The notes: generated from the sequence alone by a model not told the origin. Positions 10,186 through 19,737 are shown, numbered from the stretch's first letter. The stretch: DNA of 64,000 bases from Schlesneria sp. DSM 10557 (GCF_041860085.1 NZ_CP124747.1:6533001-6597000), one strand, 5' to 3'. Translations and numbers: made by a program.

Positions 10186-11958
10186 ATGGTCCGTCCTCTT
10201 CCAATGCGATCCGCTGCCCACGTCATGACACTCGCTTTTGTCGTGGCGTGTCTGGCGGCGTCCTGCCTTGTGACCTTCGCCCAATCATCGCCGCTCGATG
10301 CTCTTCGCGAGAGCGATCCCGCACTTTCCTATCCGGTTGCCCAGTATGCGATGGATCCGGCGCTGAAACAGTTGTGGTTGTCCGCGCTGGACAGTCCCGA
10401 AGTTGACATGCAGCGAATGGCTGCCGAGACGATCGCCCGCTCGCAGGAAGTGAACAGCTCGAATCTGGTCGAGGCTGTCCCTTCTCTTGAGCGGATTCTC
10501 GAAGCGAAAGCCTCGCACCCTGCTGCGCGCTTTGCCGCGGCGCGGGCACTCATTGTATTGGACTCGCGCGATTCCAGCGGCAAGTTGCTTGAGGCCTCAA
10601 AATCTTATGGAAGTGATTTGCGCCTGCTGATTGAGCCCGCGCTGGCTGAATGGGACTACGAGCCCGCTCGAGCCGTCTGGTTGGGGCGACTGTCGGAGCA
10701 GGCTTCGCGCCGCCGTGAACTGATCTTGGCAGTTCGCGGCCTGGGCGTCGTCCGAGAGCGGAAGGCGCTCAATCCCTTATTGGAAATCATCAATGACTCT
10801 CGTCGCCATCCTGACGTACGATTCGAAGCGGCGACGGCTGTCGGTCAAATCTCTGCAACCGGACTGGAAACGCAGGCAGAGAAACTTGCACGATCACCCG
10901 GTACGCCGACGTCGCTCAATCGATTGTGCGCGATCCAGATGCTCTTAACGCACGAAACTGCGGCTGCAGCTCAACTGCTATCGGAATGGGCAAATGATGA
11001 CGAGCCATTGATCGCTGCGACGGCCATGCGTCGACTCAACGCACTAGATTCGGCACTCATGCTTTCGCTGGCAGAGTCGGCGCTGAAACATCCTGATGCA
11101 CGAATCCGGAGCGAAGGGATCGAATCCTGTATTATGCATCCGACGACGGATAAGACGGCTGCACTGGGGCGATTACTCGCAGATCCAGACCCAGCGCTCA
11201 GGGAGAAGACGCGCGAAGGGCTGCTGCGACTCTCTTCAGTGGCGGAATTGAAGCCCGTCGTTAACGACGTGGTAAAGGGGCACCTCCAAAGTGACGACTG
11301 GAAGGGGCAGGAGCAGGCGGCGATCCTGGCGGGCGGGATCGATCTCGAAGAGGTTGCGAATCGTCTCGTCGAGTTATTGGAGTCTCCACGAGTAGAAGTG
11401 AAATCGGCATCGGCCTGGGCTCTGCGAAAAGTCGCCGTAAAAGAAACAATCCCGGCAATTCTGCAAATTGCGAAAAATCAAACCGAATTGCGAAAAGCGG
11501 GAACGGGAACTGTTGTCGATGAACAAGTTGCACATCTGCTTGAAACCCTCGGAGTCTTGAAGGCGACCGAGGCGATTCCGTTGCTGAAGGAATATATTCC
11601 CAAGCACTATCCGATGGGGGTTCAATCGCGTAGTGCAGCAATCTGGGCACTCGGAGTGATGCCGCGGGAGGAAGCAGACGCGGAACTGGAAGACGCGCTC
11701 ATGGATCGAATCCTGGATTTCGCAGATCGTCCCCCGGAAATGCCGGAAGTGAAGCAGATGAGTGCGATCAGTCTGGCTCGGATGAAATCGACAAGCCAGG
11801 CGGAACGACTTCGCGGACTCGCGGTAAATGTCCCTCTCTCCGTTGAATTAGGAGTCGCCTTGCGGTGGGCCGTAAAGGAACTGACGGGCGAGGAACTTCC
11901 TCCTCCCACTCCAGTACCGGTTCCGGCCGAAGATTGGTTTCTTGTACCCCTGCAATGA
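10186..11958 (+). CDS. exported HEAT-repeat protein
   Basis: 590 residues from the ATG at 10186, chosen because the signal peptide (TLAFVVACLAASCLVTFAQ) starts there; the open frame begins further upstream at 10108. The rest is alpha-helical HEAT/PBS-type repeats (for example FEAATAVGQI, SASAWALRKV, SAAIWALGVM), which serve as protein-binding scaffolds. It lies 22 bases after the permease, so it is the fourth gene of the export operon and is probably a periplasmic docking or assembly factor. No catalytic motif is seen. Confidence 0.8.
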   Translation: MVRPLPMRSAAHVMTLAFVVACLAASCLVTFAQSSPLDALRESDPALSYPVAQYAMDPALKQLWLSALDSPEVDMQRMAAETIARSQEVNSSNLVEAVPSLERILEAKASHPAARFAAARALIVLDSRDSSGKLLEASKSYGSDLRLLIEPALAEWDYEPARAVWLGRLSEQASRRRELILAVRGLGVVRERKALNPLLEIINDSRRHPDVRFEAATAVGQISATGLETQAEKLARSPGTPTSLNRLCAIQMLLTHETAAAAQLLSEWANDDEPLIAATAMRRLNALDSALMLSLAESALKHPDARIRSEGIESCIMHPTTDKTAALGRLLADPDPALREKTREGLLRLSSVAELKPVVNDVVKGHLQSDDWKGQEQAAILAGGIDLEEVANRLVELLESPRVEVKSASAWALRKVAVKETIPAILQIAKNQTELRKAGTGTVVDEQVAHLLETLGVLKATEAIPLLKEYIPKHYPMGVQSRSAAIWALGVMPREEADAELEDALMDRILDFADRPPEMPEVKQMSAISLARMKSTSQAERLRGLAVNVPLSVELGVALRWAVKELTGEELPPPTPVPVPAEDWFLVPLQ

Positions 11959-12219
11959 TATCTTTGATCAGTTGCACAAGTTGTTCTCACAGGTGATAAC
12001 ATAGGTCATGAGCACACGGGAACGTGTCGAACTTGAAACCTGAAGATCAGGTGAAAGGTAGGCAGGGTGATTCGTCATCCGAGTGCTTCATAAATCACAT
12101 CGACTGACATATCTGAATTCTGACTGCAGTATCAAATCAAATGTTTTGCGTTCGCAATTCCATGAATAAGGGCGCGCTCGTCTTCCATTACGATTTCTAA
12201 AGGTAGCCTGTTCTACTCG

Positions 12220-12396
12220 TGAATTCCGTGAAGGGAATGTGCGACTTTTCATCGAAAATTGCGAAAATCTTGGTGATCTCTTCGTTAGTTTCCTGTAATT
12301 TTCGATGTATATTGATGTCTACCTTCATCTCGTACACCTGTTTCTGGTCGCCACTCATTGAATTCCGTTAGGGGACGCACGCGCTTTTTCGTCGTG
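12220..12396 (+). promoter_or_regulatory. structured leader/promoter region upstream of the DUF1559 gene
   Basis: The ~500-base gap 11959-12460 has no gene. Within it, an imperfect direct repeat of ~37 bases starts with TGAATTCCGT at 12220 and again at 12359. Between the copies lies a perfect 11-bp inverted repeat, CATCGAAAATT (12250-12260) and AATTTTCGATG (12297-12307). These could be operator sites or a leader RNA structure for the abundant pilin-like protein downstream. Confidence 0.4.
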
Positions 12397-12460
12397 CAAA
12401 CTCGCATTGATTGCCTTGCCGTGCGAGCGTTTTTTTCTTTTTTGAAGAGGAGTTTTCTAG

Positions 12461-13573
12461 ATGTTATTGTCCACTGAAAGAAGCCGTAGACGGCAGCGGG
12501 GATTCACGCTGATTGAATTGCTCGTGGTGATCGCGATCATTGCTGTCTTGATTGCCTTGCTGTTGCCCGCCGTCCAGCAGGCACGTGAAGCGGCACGCCG
12601 GACACAATGCCGAAACAACTTGAAGCAGCTGGGTCTGGCATTCCACAACTACGAAAGCACATTCGGTAACTTCCCCGGTGCGCTGTATCTGGTCAGCGAA
12701 GCCAGTGGTCCGAGTATCGGCGAAGGCGTCGATGAACAACCTGCCGGCCGTGCCGACTTCAACGTGCACGCCTGGCCTGAATTAGTCCTGCCTTACATTG
12801 ATCAGACAAACCTCTACAACACGATTAACTTCAGTGTTGCCATGGGATTTGGTTCCGCAACGGGTGGCCCTCCACCAAACTACGCCAAAGGGGGAACCTA
12901 CTCCGGATCGCAGAACTTTGCTGCGATCGCTGGATCCGTCATTCCATCCTTCATCTGTCCTTCGACTCCACGTTCGGGCAATTTGCGCCCTGCCTATGTT
13001 GATGACTGGCTGTCGGATACGTTTGGCACGCAGATGTACCATGCCGGCGGTGCACTCGATTACGTCGGGATGGCTCCTGGGGGAAACATGAACGACAACC
13101 AGGGTGCCTTGGGCAACTTCTACACCGGCGCAGTTCTCGACATCGAAACTGGCGACGGTGGTCCATACAGTTGTGGTGTCAGGATCTCGCAAATTACGGA
13201 CGGTACCTCCAACACAATGATCTGCGGTGAATCTTCGCGACCAGACGCCAAAGAGTACGCCATGGGTAAAGTCGTTGGTAACCTGACCGATGAAGGTGTG
13301 GGACTCATGGGTGATTCGTGGAACGATTGGCAGCACTCAACAGGTCACTTCATGCGAGGAATCGCTCCCGGCAGCAGCAGCGTCGCCGGCCGACCCGGGG
13401 GTGACTGCACAATCAACTGTAACAACAAATGGAACTTCTACAGCTTCCATGTTGGTGGGGCACAGTTCCTGATGGCAGACGGCGCCGTCCGCTTCATCAG
13501 CCAGAACATTGATCGCCTGACCATGAACCGGGTTTACATCATTGCCGATGGAACCCCTGTAGGAGAGTTCTAA
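12461..13573 (+). CDS. DUF1559 domain protein with type IV pilin-like N-terminus
   Basis: 370 residues. After a short basic leader comes the prepilin motif GFTLIELLVVIAIIAVLI: cleavage before F by a prepilin peptidase leaves a hydrophobic N-terminal helix. The DUF1559 (SBP_bac_10) domain follows (NNLKQLGLAFHNYES), ending in the conserved H-V-G-G-A-Q-F-L-M-A-D-G-A-V-R-F block. This family is heavily expanded in Planctomycetota and thought to be pseudopilin-like surface or secretion components; the precise role is unknown. A strong AAGAGGAGT lies ten bases before the ATG. The lipoprotein gene downstream is a usual companion. Confidence 0.93.
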   Translation: MLLSTERSRRRQRGFTLIELLVVIAIIAVLIALLLPAVQQAREAARRTQCRNNLKQLGLAFHNYESTFGNFPGALYLVSEASGPSIGEGVDEQPAGRADFNVHAWPELVLPYIDQTNLYNTINFSVAMGFGSATGGPPPNYAKGGTYSGSQNFAAIAGSVIPSFICPSTPRSGNLRPAYVDDWLSDTFGTQMYHAGGALDYVGMAPGGNMNDNQGALGNFYTGAVLDIETGDGGPYSCGVRISQITDGTSNTMICGESSRPDAKEYAMGKVVGNLTDEGVGLMGDSWNDWQHSTGHFMRGIAPGSSSVAGRPGGDCTINCNNKWNFYSFHVGGAQFLMADGAVRFISQNIDRLTMNRVYIIADGTPVGEF

Positions 13574-13621
13574 GCCTGATAACCAGGCCGAACGCTCTCG
13601 CCGCCTTTTTTTCGATATGAT

Positions 13622-13650
13622 GCCTGGGTTTCAAGCTTTGAAGCCCAGGC
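13622..13650 (+). other. intercistronic RNA hairpin between DUF1559 and lipoprotein genes
   Basis: GCCTGGGTTTCAA (13622-13634) pairs with TTGAAGCCCAGGC (13638-13650), a 13-bp stem with one G-U pair and a three-base loop. A T-tract (13606-13612) precedes rather than follows it. It may stabilise the 3' end of the upstream message or attenuate reading into the lipoprotein gene. It lies inside an open frame starting at 13617, one reason for placing the lipoprotein start at 13698. Confidence 0.5.
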
Positions 13651-13697
13651 TGTCTCTACCTCTACAGATATTTTTCCTGACAAGGGTTTGGCTGGCA

Positions 13698-14159
13698 ATG
13701 GCATTCATTCGTCATACTGCGTTCACGTTGCTGTTCGTCTCTCTTCTGACAGGGTGTGGATCGAACAAGGGGGATATGTCGCCGGAGCGATTGAAGAAGC
13801 TTTCTGGCAAAGATGCACTTGAGGCGGTCGTACCTGTCAGTGGAACTGTGATGATTGATGGAGAGCCGCAAGCGGGGGTGAATCTTTACTTGTATGGTTC
13901 GCCGCCAGCGACTCCGCTCAAGGAGTGCAGGACGGACGATGAGGGGAATTTCTGCTGGTCCACTTACACTGCATGCGATGGACTCGCGCCAGGAAATTAT
14001 ACACTCGGATTCGAGTATGTCCCGAAGATGAAGAAGAACGACAGTGGCGTCGACTTGTTCAAGGGAAAATACAAGAACCCCGCCAAAAATGAGTACAAGT
14101 TGACAGTCGAGGAAGGCTCCCCTCAAACTGACGTGACTTATGAATTGAAGTTGAAGTAG
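13698..14159 (+). CDS. small lipoprotein with carboxypeptidase-regulatory-like (transthyretin-fold) domain
   Basis: 153 residues from ATG 13698. The signal sequence FTLLFVSLLTGC ends in the lipobox L-T-G-C, so Cys is lipidated and the protein is membrane-tethered. The domain VSGTVMIDGEPQAGVNLYLYG...GNFCWSTYTACDGLAPGNYTLGFEY has the beta-sandwich pattern of carboxypeptidase regulatory-like/DUF4198-like proteins common after DUF1559 genes in Planctomycetota. The open frame runs up to 13617, but that stretch encodes the hairpin at 13622-13650 and gives no signal peptide. Partner of the DUF1559 protein by context; function unknown. Confidence 0.8.
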   Translation: MAFIRHTAFTLLFVSLLTGCGSNKGDMSPERLKKLSGKDALEAVVPVSGTVMIDGEPQAGVNLYLYGSPPATPLKECRTDDEGNFCWSTYTACDGLAPGNYTLGFEYVPKMKKNDSGVDLFKGKYKNPAKNEYKLTVEEGSPQTDVTYELKLK

Positions 14160-14167
14160 CCCATAGA

Positions 14168-14190
14168 AACGAAGGACTCTCCTCGTTTTT
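14168..14190 (+). terminator. Rho-independent terminator after the lipoprotein gene
   Basis: AACGA-A-GGA (14168-14176) pairs with TCC-TCGTT (14180-14187), an eight-pair stem with a bulged A and loop CTC, running into T186-T190. It lies nine bases after the stop at 14159. A second nested hairpin follows at 14197-14233 (GAAACC..GTCTCA-TGTGT-TGAGAC..GGTTTC). Confidence 0.5.
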
Positions 14191-14233
14191 ACTGATGAAA
14201 CCGCGTCTCATGTGTTGAGACTCTCATGGTTTC

Positions 14234-14779
14234 TGGCTTTCCGTCTCCGTGAGTCGATTTACACCGTACGCACATTGGCATGCGGTAAATGACTTTCTGT
14301 CATGGTGCACGCTGCATCTCTCTTTTAAAGAGTGATGCAGCGTCAGTTCGTTTGTACCGAACTTTAAAATGGTTGAGCCGCATCATCACCGGGGCTTCGG
14401 CCAAATACATGAATGGCTTTCTGGCCAACTGGTCAATTCACCTCTTGCTCACGGCGCTCATTTCCTTCCGGTTGATCAGGACAATACGGCGACTTTGTTC
14501 GGATGGACTTTAGGAGACCTGGGTCGGCACGTTTGATCATTGAGTTGTCGCGGTCATGCGAAGCACTTTTCTGCATCGGCAAAGCGCGAGCGAGCAGATC
14601 GACCGGACTCCTGATCCCGGAACCGTTTCACGGCAGCTACGTACCGATGTGATCTCTCGTTCTCATTCAGGTCTGTACTTCATTTCGTCGCCGTTCTTTG
14701 GATGCGAATAGAAAGTGCATTCGGGATGACCCGACATTAAGTCATCGCCCAGGATTTTCGGTAGGAGGATCCTGCCATT
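14234..14779. other. intergenic region without recognised gene
   Basis: About 545 bases. Short open frames (such as 14289-14513) show no family signature. It must contain the promoter of the cytochrome/DUF1501 operon. A GGAGG motif at 14764-14768 sits about 11 bases before the GTG at 14780. Confidence 0.4.
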
Positions 14780-17700
14780 GTGCTGTGCTGCGAAGTATCA
14801 TGTATGATTGTTTCTGTATTCAATTTCTCTGCATCATCCCTGGTCTCTTTTCTGTGCTGGTCTATGCGTAGAGTATTTCTTTATCTCCTAGTGGCCTTTT
14901 GTCAGCTCTGGTCAACTGCACGAGCCGTGGACGGAGCGGAAGAAACAAAGGAAAACAAAGCTAATTCGGAATACTACGTATTCGAGCGAGATATCCTGCC
15001 CATCCTGCAGCACAAATGCTTTACCTGTCACGGCGAGAAGGTTCAGAAAGCAGAATTGAATCTGAGCTCGCAGTCCGGTATCGCCCGTGGAAGTTCGAGC
15101 GGTCCGGTTATTGTGGCAGGTAAACCGGAGGAGAGTCTGCTTTTCGAGGTGATACATGACGAATTGATGCCACCGGCGGATTCGACCGAGCCTCTAACTC
15201 CAGAAGAGACCGGACGCCTGCAGGAATGGATCGTAGGCGGAGCCCGTTTTTCGCAACCTGACGTCGTTGCTGAACCCGTAATCACAGAGCGGCAAGTCTC
15301 TCAGATTATGCTGTTGCGCTGTGCCGTCTGTCACAACGGCCGTGTTAAGGAAGGGGGGCTCGATCTGCGATCGCGCCAGTCGATGCTGTCAGGTGGCAAA
15401 TCGGGACCCGCGATTAACCTCAAACGACCTTCCGAAAGCCTGATTCTGAAGAAGATTCATGCGGGAGAAATGCCTCCACTGCGTCGGCTGGCCAGTGCAT
15501 CCGTAAAAGTGATCGAAACGGCCGAGGTTGAAACGGTGGCGAAATGGATTGCGGCGGGGGCACCATTGGCGGCAAATCGCACCGAACGGGATCCGGCGGA
15601 GATTGAGTCGGAAGTCACTGATGAAGACAAACAGTTCTGGTCGTTCAAGTCTCCGGTCGCGCACGATGTTCCGAGATTCGAATCGGAGCACCGTATCCGC
15701 AACCCGATCGACGCGTTCGTGCTCGAAAAACTCAAAGGAGTTGGATTAACACTGTCTCCCGATTCAGACCGGAGAACGCTTATCAGGCGAGCGACGTTCG
15801 ATCTGATCGGGCTTCCTCCCACACCTGAGGACGTCGAGCGTTTTATCAAGGACCCGGACCCTGCGGCCTACGAGAAGTTGATCGATCGGCTGCTGGAGTC
15901 CCGTCACTACGGCGAGCGGTGGGGAAGATACTGGCTCGATCTGGCTGGATACTCGGACTCCGATGGTGTGAATGCGGAAGATCCCATCCGCCACTTTGCT
16001 TACCGGTATCGTGACTACGTCATCCGTTCGTTCAACAACGACAAACCCTATGACCGTTTCCTGCTCGAGCAAATCGCCGGGGATGAACTGGTCGACTATG
16101 AGAACGCTCCCGACGTCACCGAAGAGATCTATGACAATCTTGTTGCAACCGGTTTTCTGCGAATGGCGCCAGACGGAACCTACAACGGGCTGACAAACTT
16201 TGTGCCGGATCGTCTGGACGTCATCGCGTCCGAAATTGACGTTCTCACTTCATCGGTCATGGGGTTAACCGTGAAGTGTGCCCGTTGCCATTCGCATAAA
16301 TTCGATCCCATTCCGCATCGCGATTACTACAGTCTGGCCGCGATTCTCAAGGGGGCCCTTGATGAAAACGACTGGCTGCGACCCTCCAAAGCGAATCAGG
16401 ATTTCCCGCTGCGCGGTCTGACCTACGTCCCCTCGGAAGAGAAAGCCGCATGGGAAGCCGAACAGAAGCGTCTGAAGGGGATGATCGAAGCGATTCAAAC
16501 GCCTCTGGAAGCCAGGCAGCGGGAATTGGTCACCGCTCAACTCGAAAAACATTTGCCTCAACTCCCCGAAATCTTGCATGAAGACCTCCGCGCTGCAGCG
16601 CTGGCGCCACGTGACAAGCGGAACGAGGTACAGAAGTATCTCGTCACCAAGTTCGAGAAGCTGCTCAAGATCGACATGGACAGTCTTGAGGAACTGGATC
16701 CCGCATTCAAAGAGCTGGCACGAGATTCCTTCAAGCAGATCAAGAGACTTAAGTCGGAACTGAACCCGAATGAACCGTTCATTCACGCCTTATGGGACCG
16801 AGGCCAACCAACTCCAACGTACATTCTGCGGCGTGGAAACTACCTTTCGCCAGGAAAGGAAGTTGATCCAGGCGTTCCCACAGTGCTCGCCGATGCGGTC
16901 GCGCCGTACTCCGTCATCCCTCCCTGGGAGGATTCCCGGAAGACCGGCCGACGTCTGGCGTTCGCGCGGTGGCTGGTTGATCCGCGACATCCGTTGACGG
17001 CCCGCGTGATGACAAACCGGATCTGGAAACATCATTTTCAACATGGAATCGTGAAGAGTCTCGATAACTTCGGGCGGGCTGGGCAGGTTCCAACGCATCC
17101 CGAACTATTGGATTGGCTTTCGATTCAATTCGTCGAACGAGGCTGGAGTATCAAAGCGATTCACCGGCTGATCATGACCTCAAGCACTTACCGGCAATCG
17201 TCCGAGATCACCGAAGAGCATGCAAACAGGGACCTTGATAACCGTCTACTATCGCGGTACCCGCTCAGGAGGTTAGAAGCCGAGGTTCTGCGTGATTCGC
17301 TGCTGTTCGTTTCAGGCAAGCTGGATCCTACACAGTTCGGACCGGCAGAACGGGTAGAACGACGCGATGACGGACTCGTCACGTCTGTCGGGTCTGAGAA
17401 AGGATGGCGACGGAGTATCTACGTCCTGCAGCGTCGATCGCAGTCGTCAACGATTCTGGAAGATTTCGACTTGCCTCAGATGGCCCCCAATTGCGTCGAG
17501 CGGACTGTTGCCACCGTCGCACCACAGGCCTTGCACTTGCTCAACAATAAGATGGTGCATGACTGGTCACGAGCCATGGCGGCACGAATTATCCAAGATG
17601 TCGGCACCGATCGAACTTCTCAGATTCAGCGCGCCTTCGCTCTCGCGGTCGGACGCCAACCCGATGCTGCGGAACTGGAACTGGTCACGCAGTCCTTTGA

Positions 17701-17875
17701 CGAACTTTTCGCAAACTGGCACGCGACCCTGCCGGAACCACCCGCTTCTTCGGCTGGGAACAGCGTTTCGCTCGAGCAGGCCGCTCATGAGTCAACGGCA
17801 GAACTGAGCGTACAGACCCTGACGAATCTGTGTCATGCACTGATGAATTCCGCAGAATTCATGTATGTCGACTGA
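14780..17875 (+). CDS. multidomain cytochrome: PSCyt1 - DUF1549 (PSCyt2) - DUF1553 (PSD1)
   Basis: Up to 1031 residues. Haem-c binding CxxCH motifs are at 80-84 (CFTCH), 181-185 (CAVCH) and, inside DUF1549, 500-504 (CARCH). PSCyt1-type regions cover ~65-260 in two units, DUF1549 ~305-510 (NPIDAFVLEKL, RHYGERWGRYWLDLAGYSDSDG), and DUF1553 ~725-990 (RLAFARWLVDPRHPLTARVMTNRIWKHHF). These proteins occur in Planctomycetota beside DUF1501 proteins and are presumed to be extracytoplasmic redox proteins, often linked to polysaccharide use; no reaction is established. The start is uncertain: GTG 14780 has GGAGG, whereas ATG 14864 gives the cleanest signal peptide (RRVFLYLLVAFCQLWSTARA). Confidence 0.92.
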   Translation: MLCCEVSCMIVSVFNFSASSLVSFLCWSMRRVFLYLLVAFCQLWSTARAVDGAEETKENKANSEYYVFERDILPILQHKCFTCHGEKVQKAELNLSSQSGIARGSSSGPVIVAGKPEESLLFEVIHDELMPPADSTEPLTPEETGRLQEWIVGGARFSQPDVVAEPVITERQVSQIMLLRCAVCHNGRVKEGGLDLRSRQSMLSGGKSGPAINLKRPSESLILKKIHAGEMPPLRRLASASVKVIETAEVETVAKWIAAGAPLAANRTERDPAEIESEVTDEDKQFWSFKSPVAHDVPRFESEHRIRNPIDAFVLEKLKGVGLTLSPDSDRRTLIRRATFDLIGLPPTPEDVERFIKDPDPAAYEKLIDRLLESRHYGERWGRYWLDLAGYSDSDGVNAEDPIRHFAYRYRDYVIRSFNNDKPYDRFLLEQIAGDELVDYENAPDVTEEIYDNLVATGFLRMAPDGTYNGLTNFVPDRLDVIASEIDVLTSSVMGLTVKCARCHSHKFDPIPHRDYYSLAAILKGALDENDWLRPSKANQDFPLRGLTYVPSEEKAAWEAEQKRLKGMIEAIQTPLEARQRELVTAQLEKHLPQLPEILHEDLRAAALAPRDKRNEVQKYLVTKFEKLLKIDMDSLEELDPAFKELARDSFKQIKRLKSELNPNEPFIHALWDRGQPTPTYILRRGNYLSPGKEVDPGVPTVLADAVAPYSVIPPWEDSRKTGRRLAFARWLVDPRHPLTARVMTNRIWKHHFQHGIVKSLDNFGRAGQVPTHPELLDWLSIQFVERGWSIKAIHRLIMTSSTYRQSSEITEEHANRDLDNRLLSRYPLRRLEAEVLRDSLLFVSGKLDPTQFGPAERVERRDDGLVTSVGSEKGWRRSIYVLQRRSQSSTILEDFDLPQMAPNCVERTVATVAPQALHLLNNKMVHDWSRAMAARIIQDVGTDRTSQIQRAFALAVGRQPDAAELELVTQSFDELFANWHATLPEPPASSAGNSVSLEQAAHESTAELSVQTLTNLCHALMNSAEFMYVD

Positions 17876-17884
17876 GGAATTCCC

Positions 17885-19372
17885 ATGTTTGATTCCAGAC
17901 AATGTCAATCCATCCTTCATCAACTGATGGGTCGCCGACGATTCTTTGAGAACGTCGGTTCGGGCATCTATGGCGCTGCCCTGGCGTCGATGTTGTGTCG
18001 CGATGCCTACGGTGAAATCGAGGCGGATTCCACAACGTCCCAGGGTTCCAGGCAAACGTTTGACCTTGCGCCGCGGCGGCCGAATTTTGAGCCTAAGGCC
18101 AAAGCCGTCATTCATCTCTTCATGAATGGTGGTCCCAGTCAGATGGACCTGTTCGATCCCAAGCCAGAGCTGGATCGCCGACATGGCCAATCCTACTTCG
18201 AGAAGATTGCCGGTGAGGTCGAATCGCCCGGCTCGGGTGGTGCGCTGATGCGGACCCCGTTCAAGTTTGCTCAGCATGGCCAAAGTGGAATGTGGGTATC
18301 GAATGCGATGCCGCACTTTGCGAAGTGCGTGGATGATGTCGCCATGATCCGCTCCATGCACACAGTCAATCTCACTCACGAACCGGCTCTGTATCACATT
18401 CACAGTGGCAGGACGATTCCGGGGCAGCCGTCGCTTGGTTCGTGGGTCACCTATGGACTCGGTTCCGAGTCCGCTAACTTGCCTGCCTATGTCGTGCTCG
18501 ATGATCCCCTGGGACTTCCGGTCAACGGCACGCAAAGCTGGGCATCGGGTTATCTGCCCCCGATTTATCAGGGGACTCGTTTCAAAGCGACGGGAACACC
18601 CGTTCTGAATCTCGACAGGGAGTTTGATGAGCCCGACGAAGTCACGAATGCAGAGAGAAGCCTCATCGGACGACTCGATCGCCTGCACCGCAGTCGACGC
18701 CCCGGACAAGCACAACTTGACGCTCGAATCGCTAGTTACGAACTCGCGGCTCGGATGCAGTTGATGGCTCCGGAAGCACTGGATCTTTCTCAGGAGACCC
18801 AGCAAACGCTTGAGGCATACGGCATCGGAGACAAGATCACTGATTCTTATGGTCGGCGATGTTTGATTGCACGCCGACTGGTGGAACGCGGCGTTCGATT
18901 TGTCCAGCTCTATATCGACTCACAGATCTGGGACACACACGATCATCTGCAAACTGAACTTCAGAAGGCCTGTGACCGTACTGATAAACCTGTCGCAGCA
19001 CTCCTGAATGATTTGAAAGCGCGAGGCCTGTTTGACAGCGTCCTTGTCTTGTGGGGAGGCGAATTTGGACGATTGCCGATCGCACAGCTTCGCGGAGGTG
19101 ACGAGTCAGTGACGTCGGGACGCGATCACAACAAGAACGCGTTCACCAGCTGGATGGCGGGGGCCGGAATCAAAGCGGGAACCATTCATGGCTCCACCGA
19201 CGAAATCGGTCTGATGGCCGTTGAAGATCGTGTCAGCGTTTCGGACTGGCATGCGACAATTCTGCATCTTCTGGGCCTGCACTACAGTGACCTTTACTAC
19301 GAACGTAATGGTCTCAAAGAGAAGCTGACAGGGGTCGACCAGGCACGGGTTGTCAAAGAGATTCTGGCCTGA
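17885..19372 (+). CDS. DUF1501 protein with Tat-type signal
   Basis: 495 residues. The N-terminus carries a twin-arginine-like motif (GRRRFFENVGSG) followed by a hydrophobic stretch, so folded export by Tat is likely. The DUF1501 domain (alkaline phosphatase/sulfatase-like fold) shows VIHLFMNGGPSQMDLFDPKP, GGEFGRLP and a final W-H-A-T-I-L-H-L-L-G-L block. It starts nine bases after the cytochrome stop with GAGG as binding site, so the two are co-transcribed, the standard PSCyt/DUF1501 pair. The enzymatic activity has not been defined for the family. Confidence 0.92.
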   Translation: MFDSRQCQSILHQLMGRRRFFENVGSGIYGAALASMLCRDAYGEIEADSTTSQGSRQTFDLAPRRPNFEPKAKAVIHLFMNGGPSQMDLFDPKPELDRRHGQSYFEKIAGEVESPGSGGALMRTPFKFAQHGQSGMWVSNAMPHFAKCVDDVAMIRSMHTVNLTHEPALYHIHSGRTIPGQPSLGSWVTYGLGSESANLPAYVVLDDPLGLPVNGTQSWASGYLPPIYQGTRFKATGTPVLNLDREFDEPDEVTNAERSLIGRLDRLHRSRRPGQAQLDARIASYELAARMQLMAPEALDLSQETQQTLEAYGIGDKITDSYGRRCLIARRLVERGVRFVQLYIDSQIWDTHDHLQTELQKACDRTDKPVAALLNDLKARGLFDSVLVLWGGEFGRLPIAQLRGGDESVTSGRDHNKNAFTSWMAGAGIKAGTIHGSTDEIGLMAVEDRVSVSDWHATILHLLGLHYSDLYYERNGLKEKLTGVDQARVVKEILA

Positions 19373-19576
19373 AATGCTCTTCTGCGTCCGTTGCTTTCCC
19401 ACTATCCAATCTGAGACGCAGTCGAGTACACGAACGGGGTATCCCCTCGATTGGCGATAAAGCCATGGCACCTGGCTCATCCTTTGTGGATCCCGGATCA
19501 CGGGAGCTGGGGATCCCCCTCTCCGGTGCAATCCGATTAAGGACCGAGGTCAATTTCAACCGGCTTTCCACCAACG

Positions 19577-19615
19577 AAAAAACCGCCGCAATCCAGCCCG
19601 GTCGGATTGCGGCGG
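19577..19615 (-). terminator. Rho-independent terminator of the secretin gene
   Basis: A perfect 12-bp stem CCGCCGCAATCC / GGATTGCGGCGG (19583-19594 and 19604-19615) with a nine-base loop. On the minus strand it is followed by TTTTTTCG, and it lies ~135 bases beyond the secretin stop. The convergent DUF1501 gene ends at 19372, so read-through from the other side would also meet the hairpin. Confidence 0.8.
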
Positions 19616-19704
19616 CCGAGGACTTGCGACAGAGCCTCGGAAGTTGTCGTTGATCAGACTTACAGGCGAAGGGACGCTACGTCTATCGCTGATCTTTATC
19701 GAGT

Positions 19705-19737
19705 GCCCGATCGATGCCGTTAAGACATCGATCGGGC
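19705..19737 (-). other. perfect stem-loop directly after the secretin stop codon
   Basis: GCCCGATCGATG (19705-19716) and CATCGATCGGGC (19726-19737) form a perfect 12-bp stem with loop CCGTTAAGA. It starts 13 bases after the secretin stop and has no T-tract, so it is more likely an mRNA-stabilising 3' structure than a second terminator. Confidence 0.6.
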
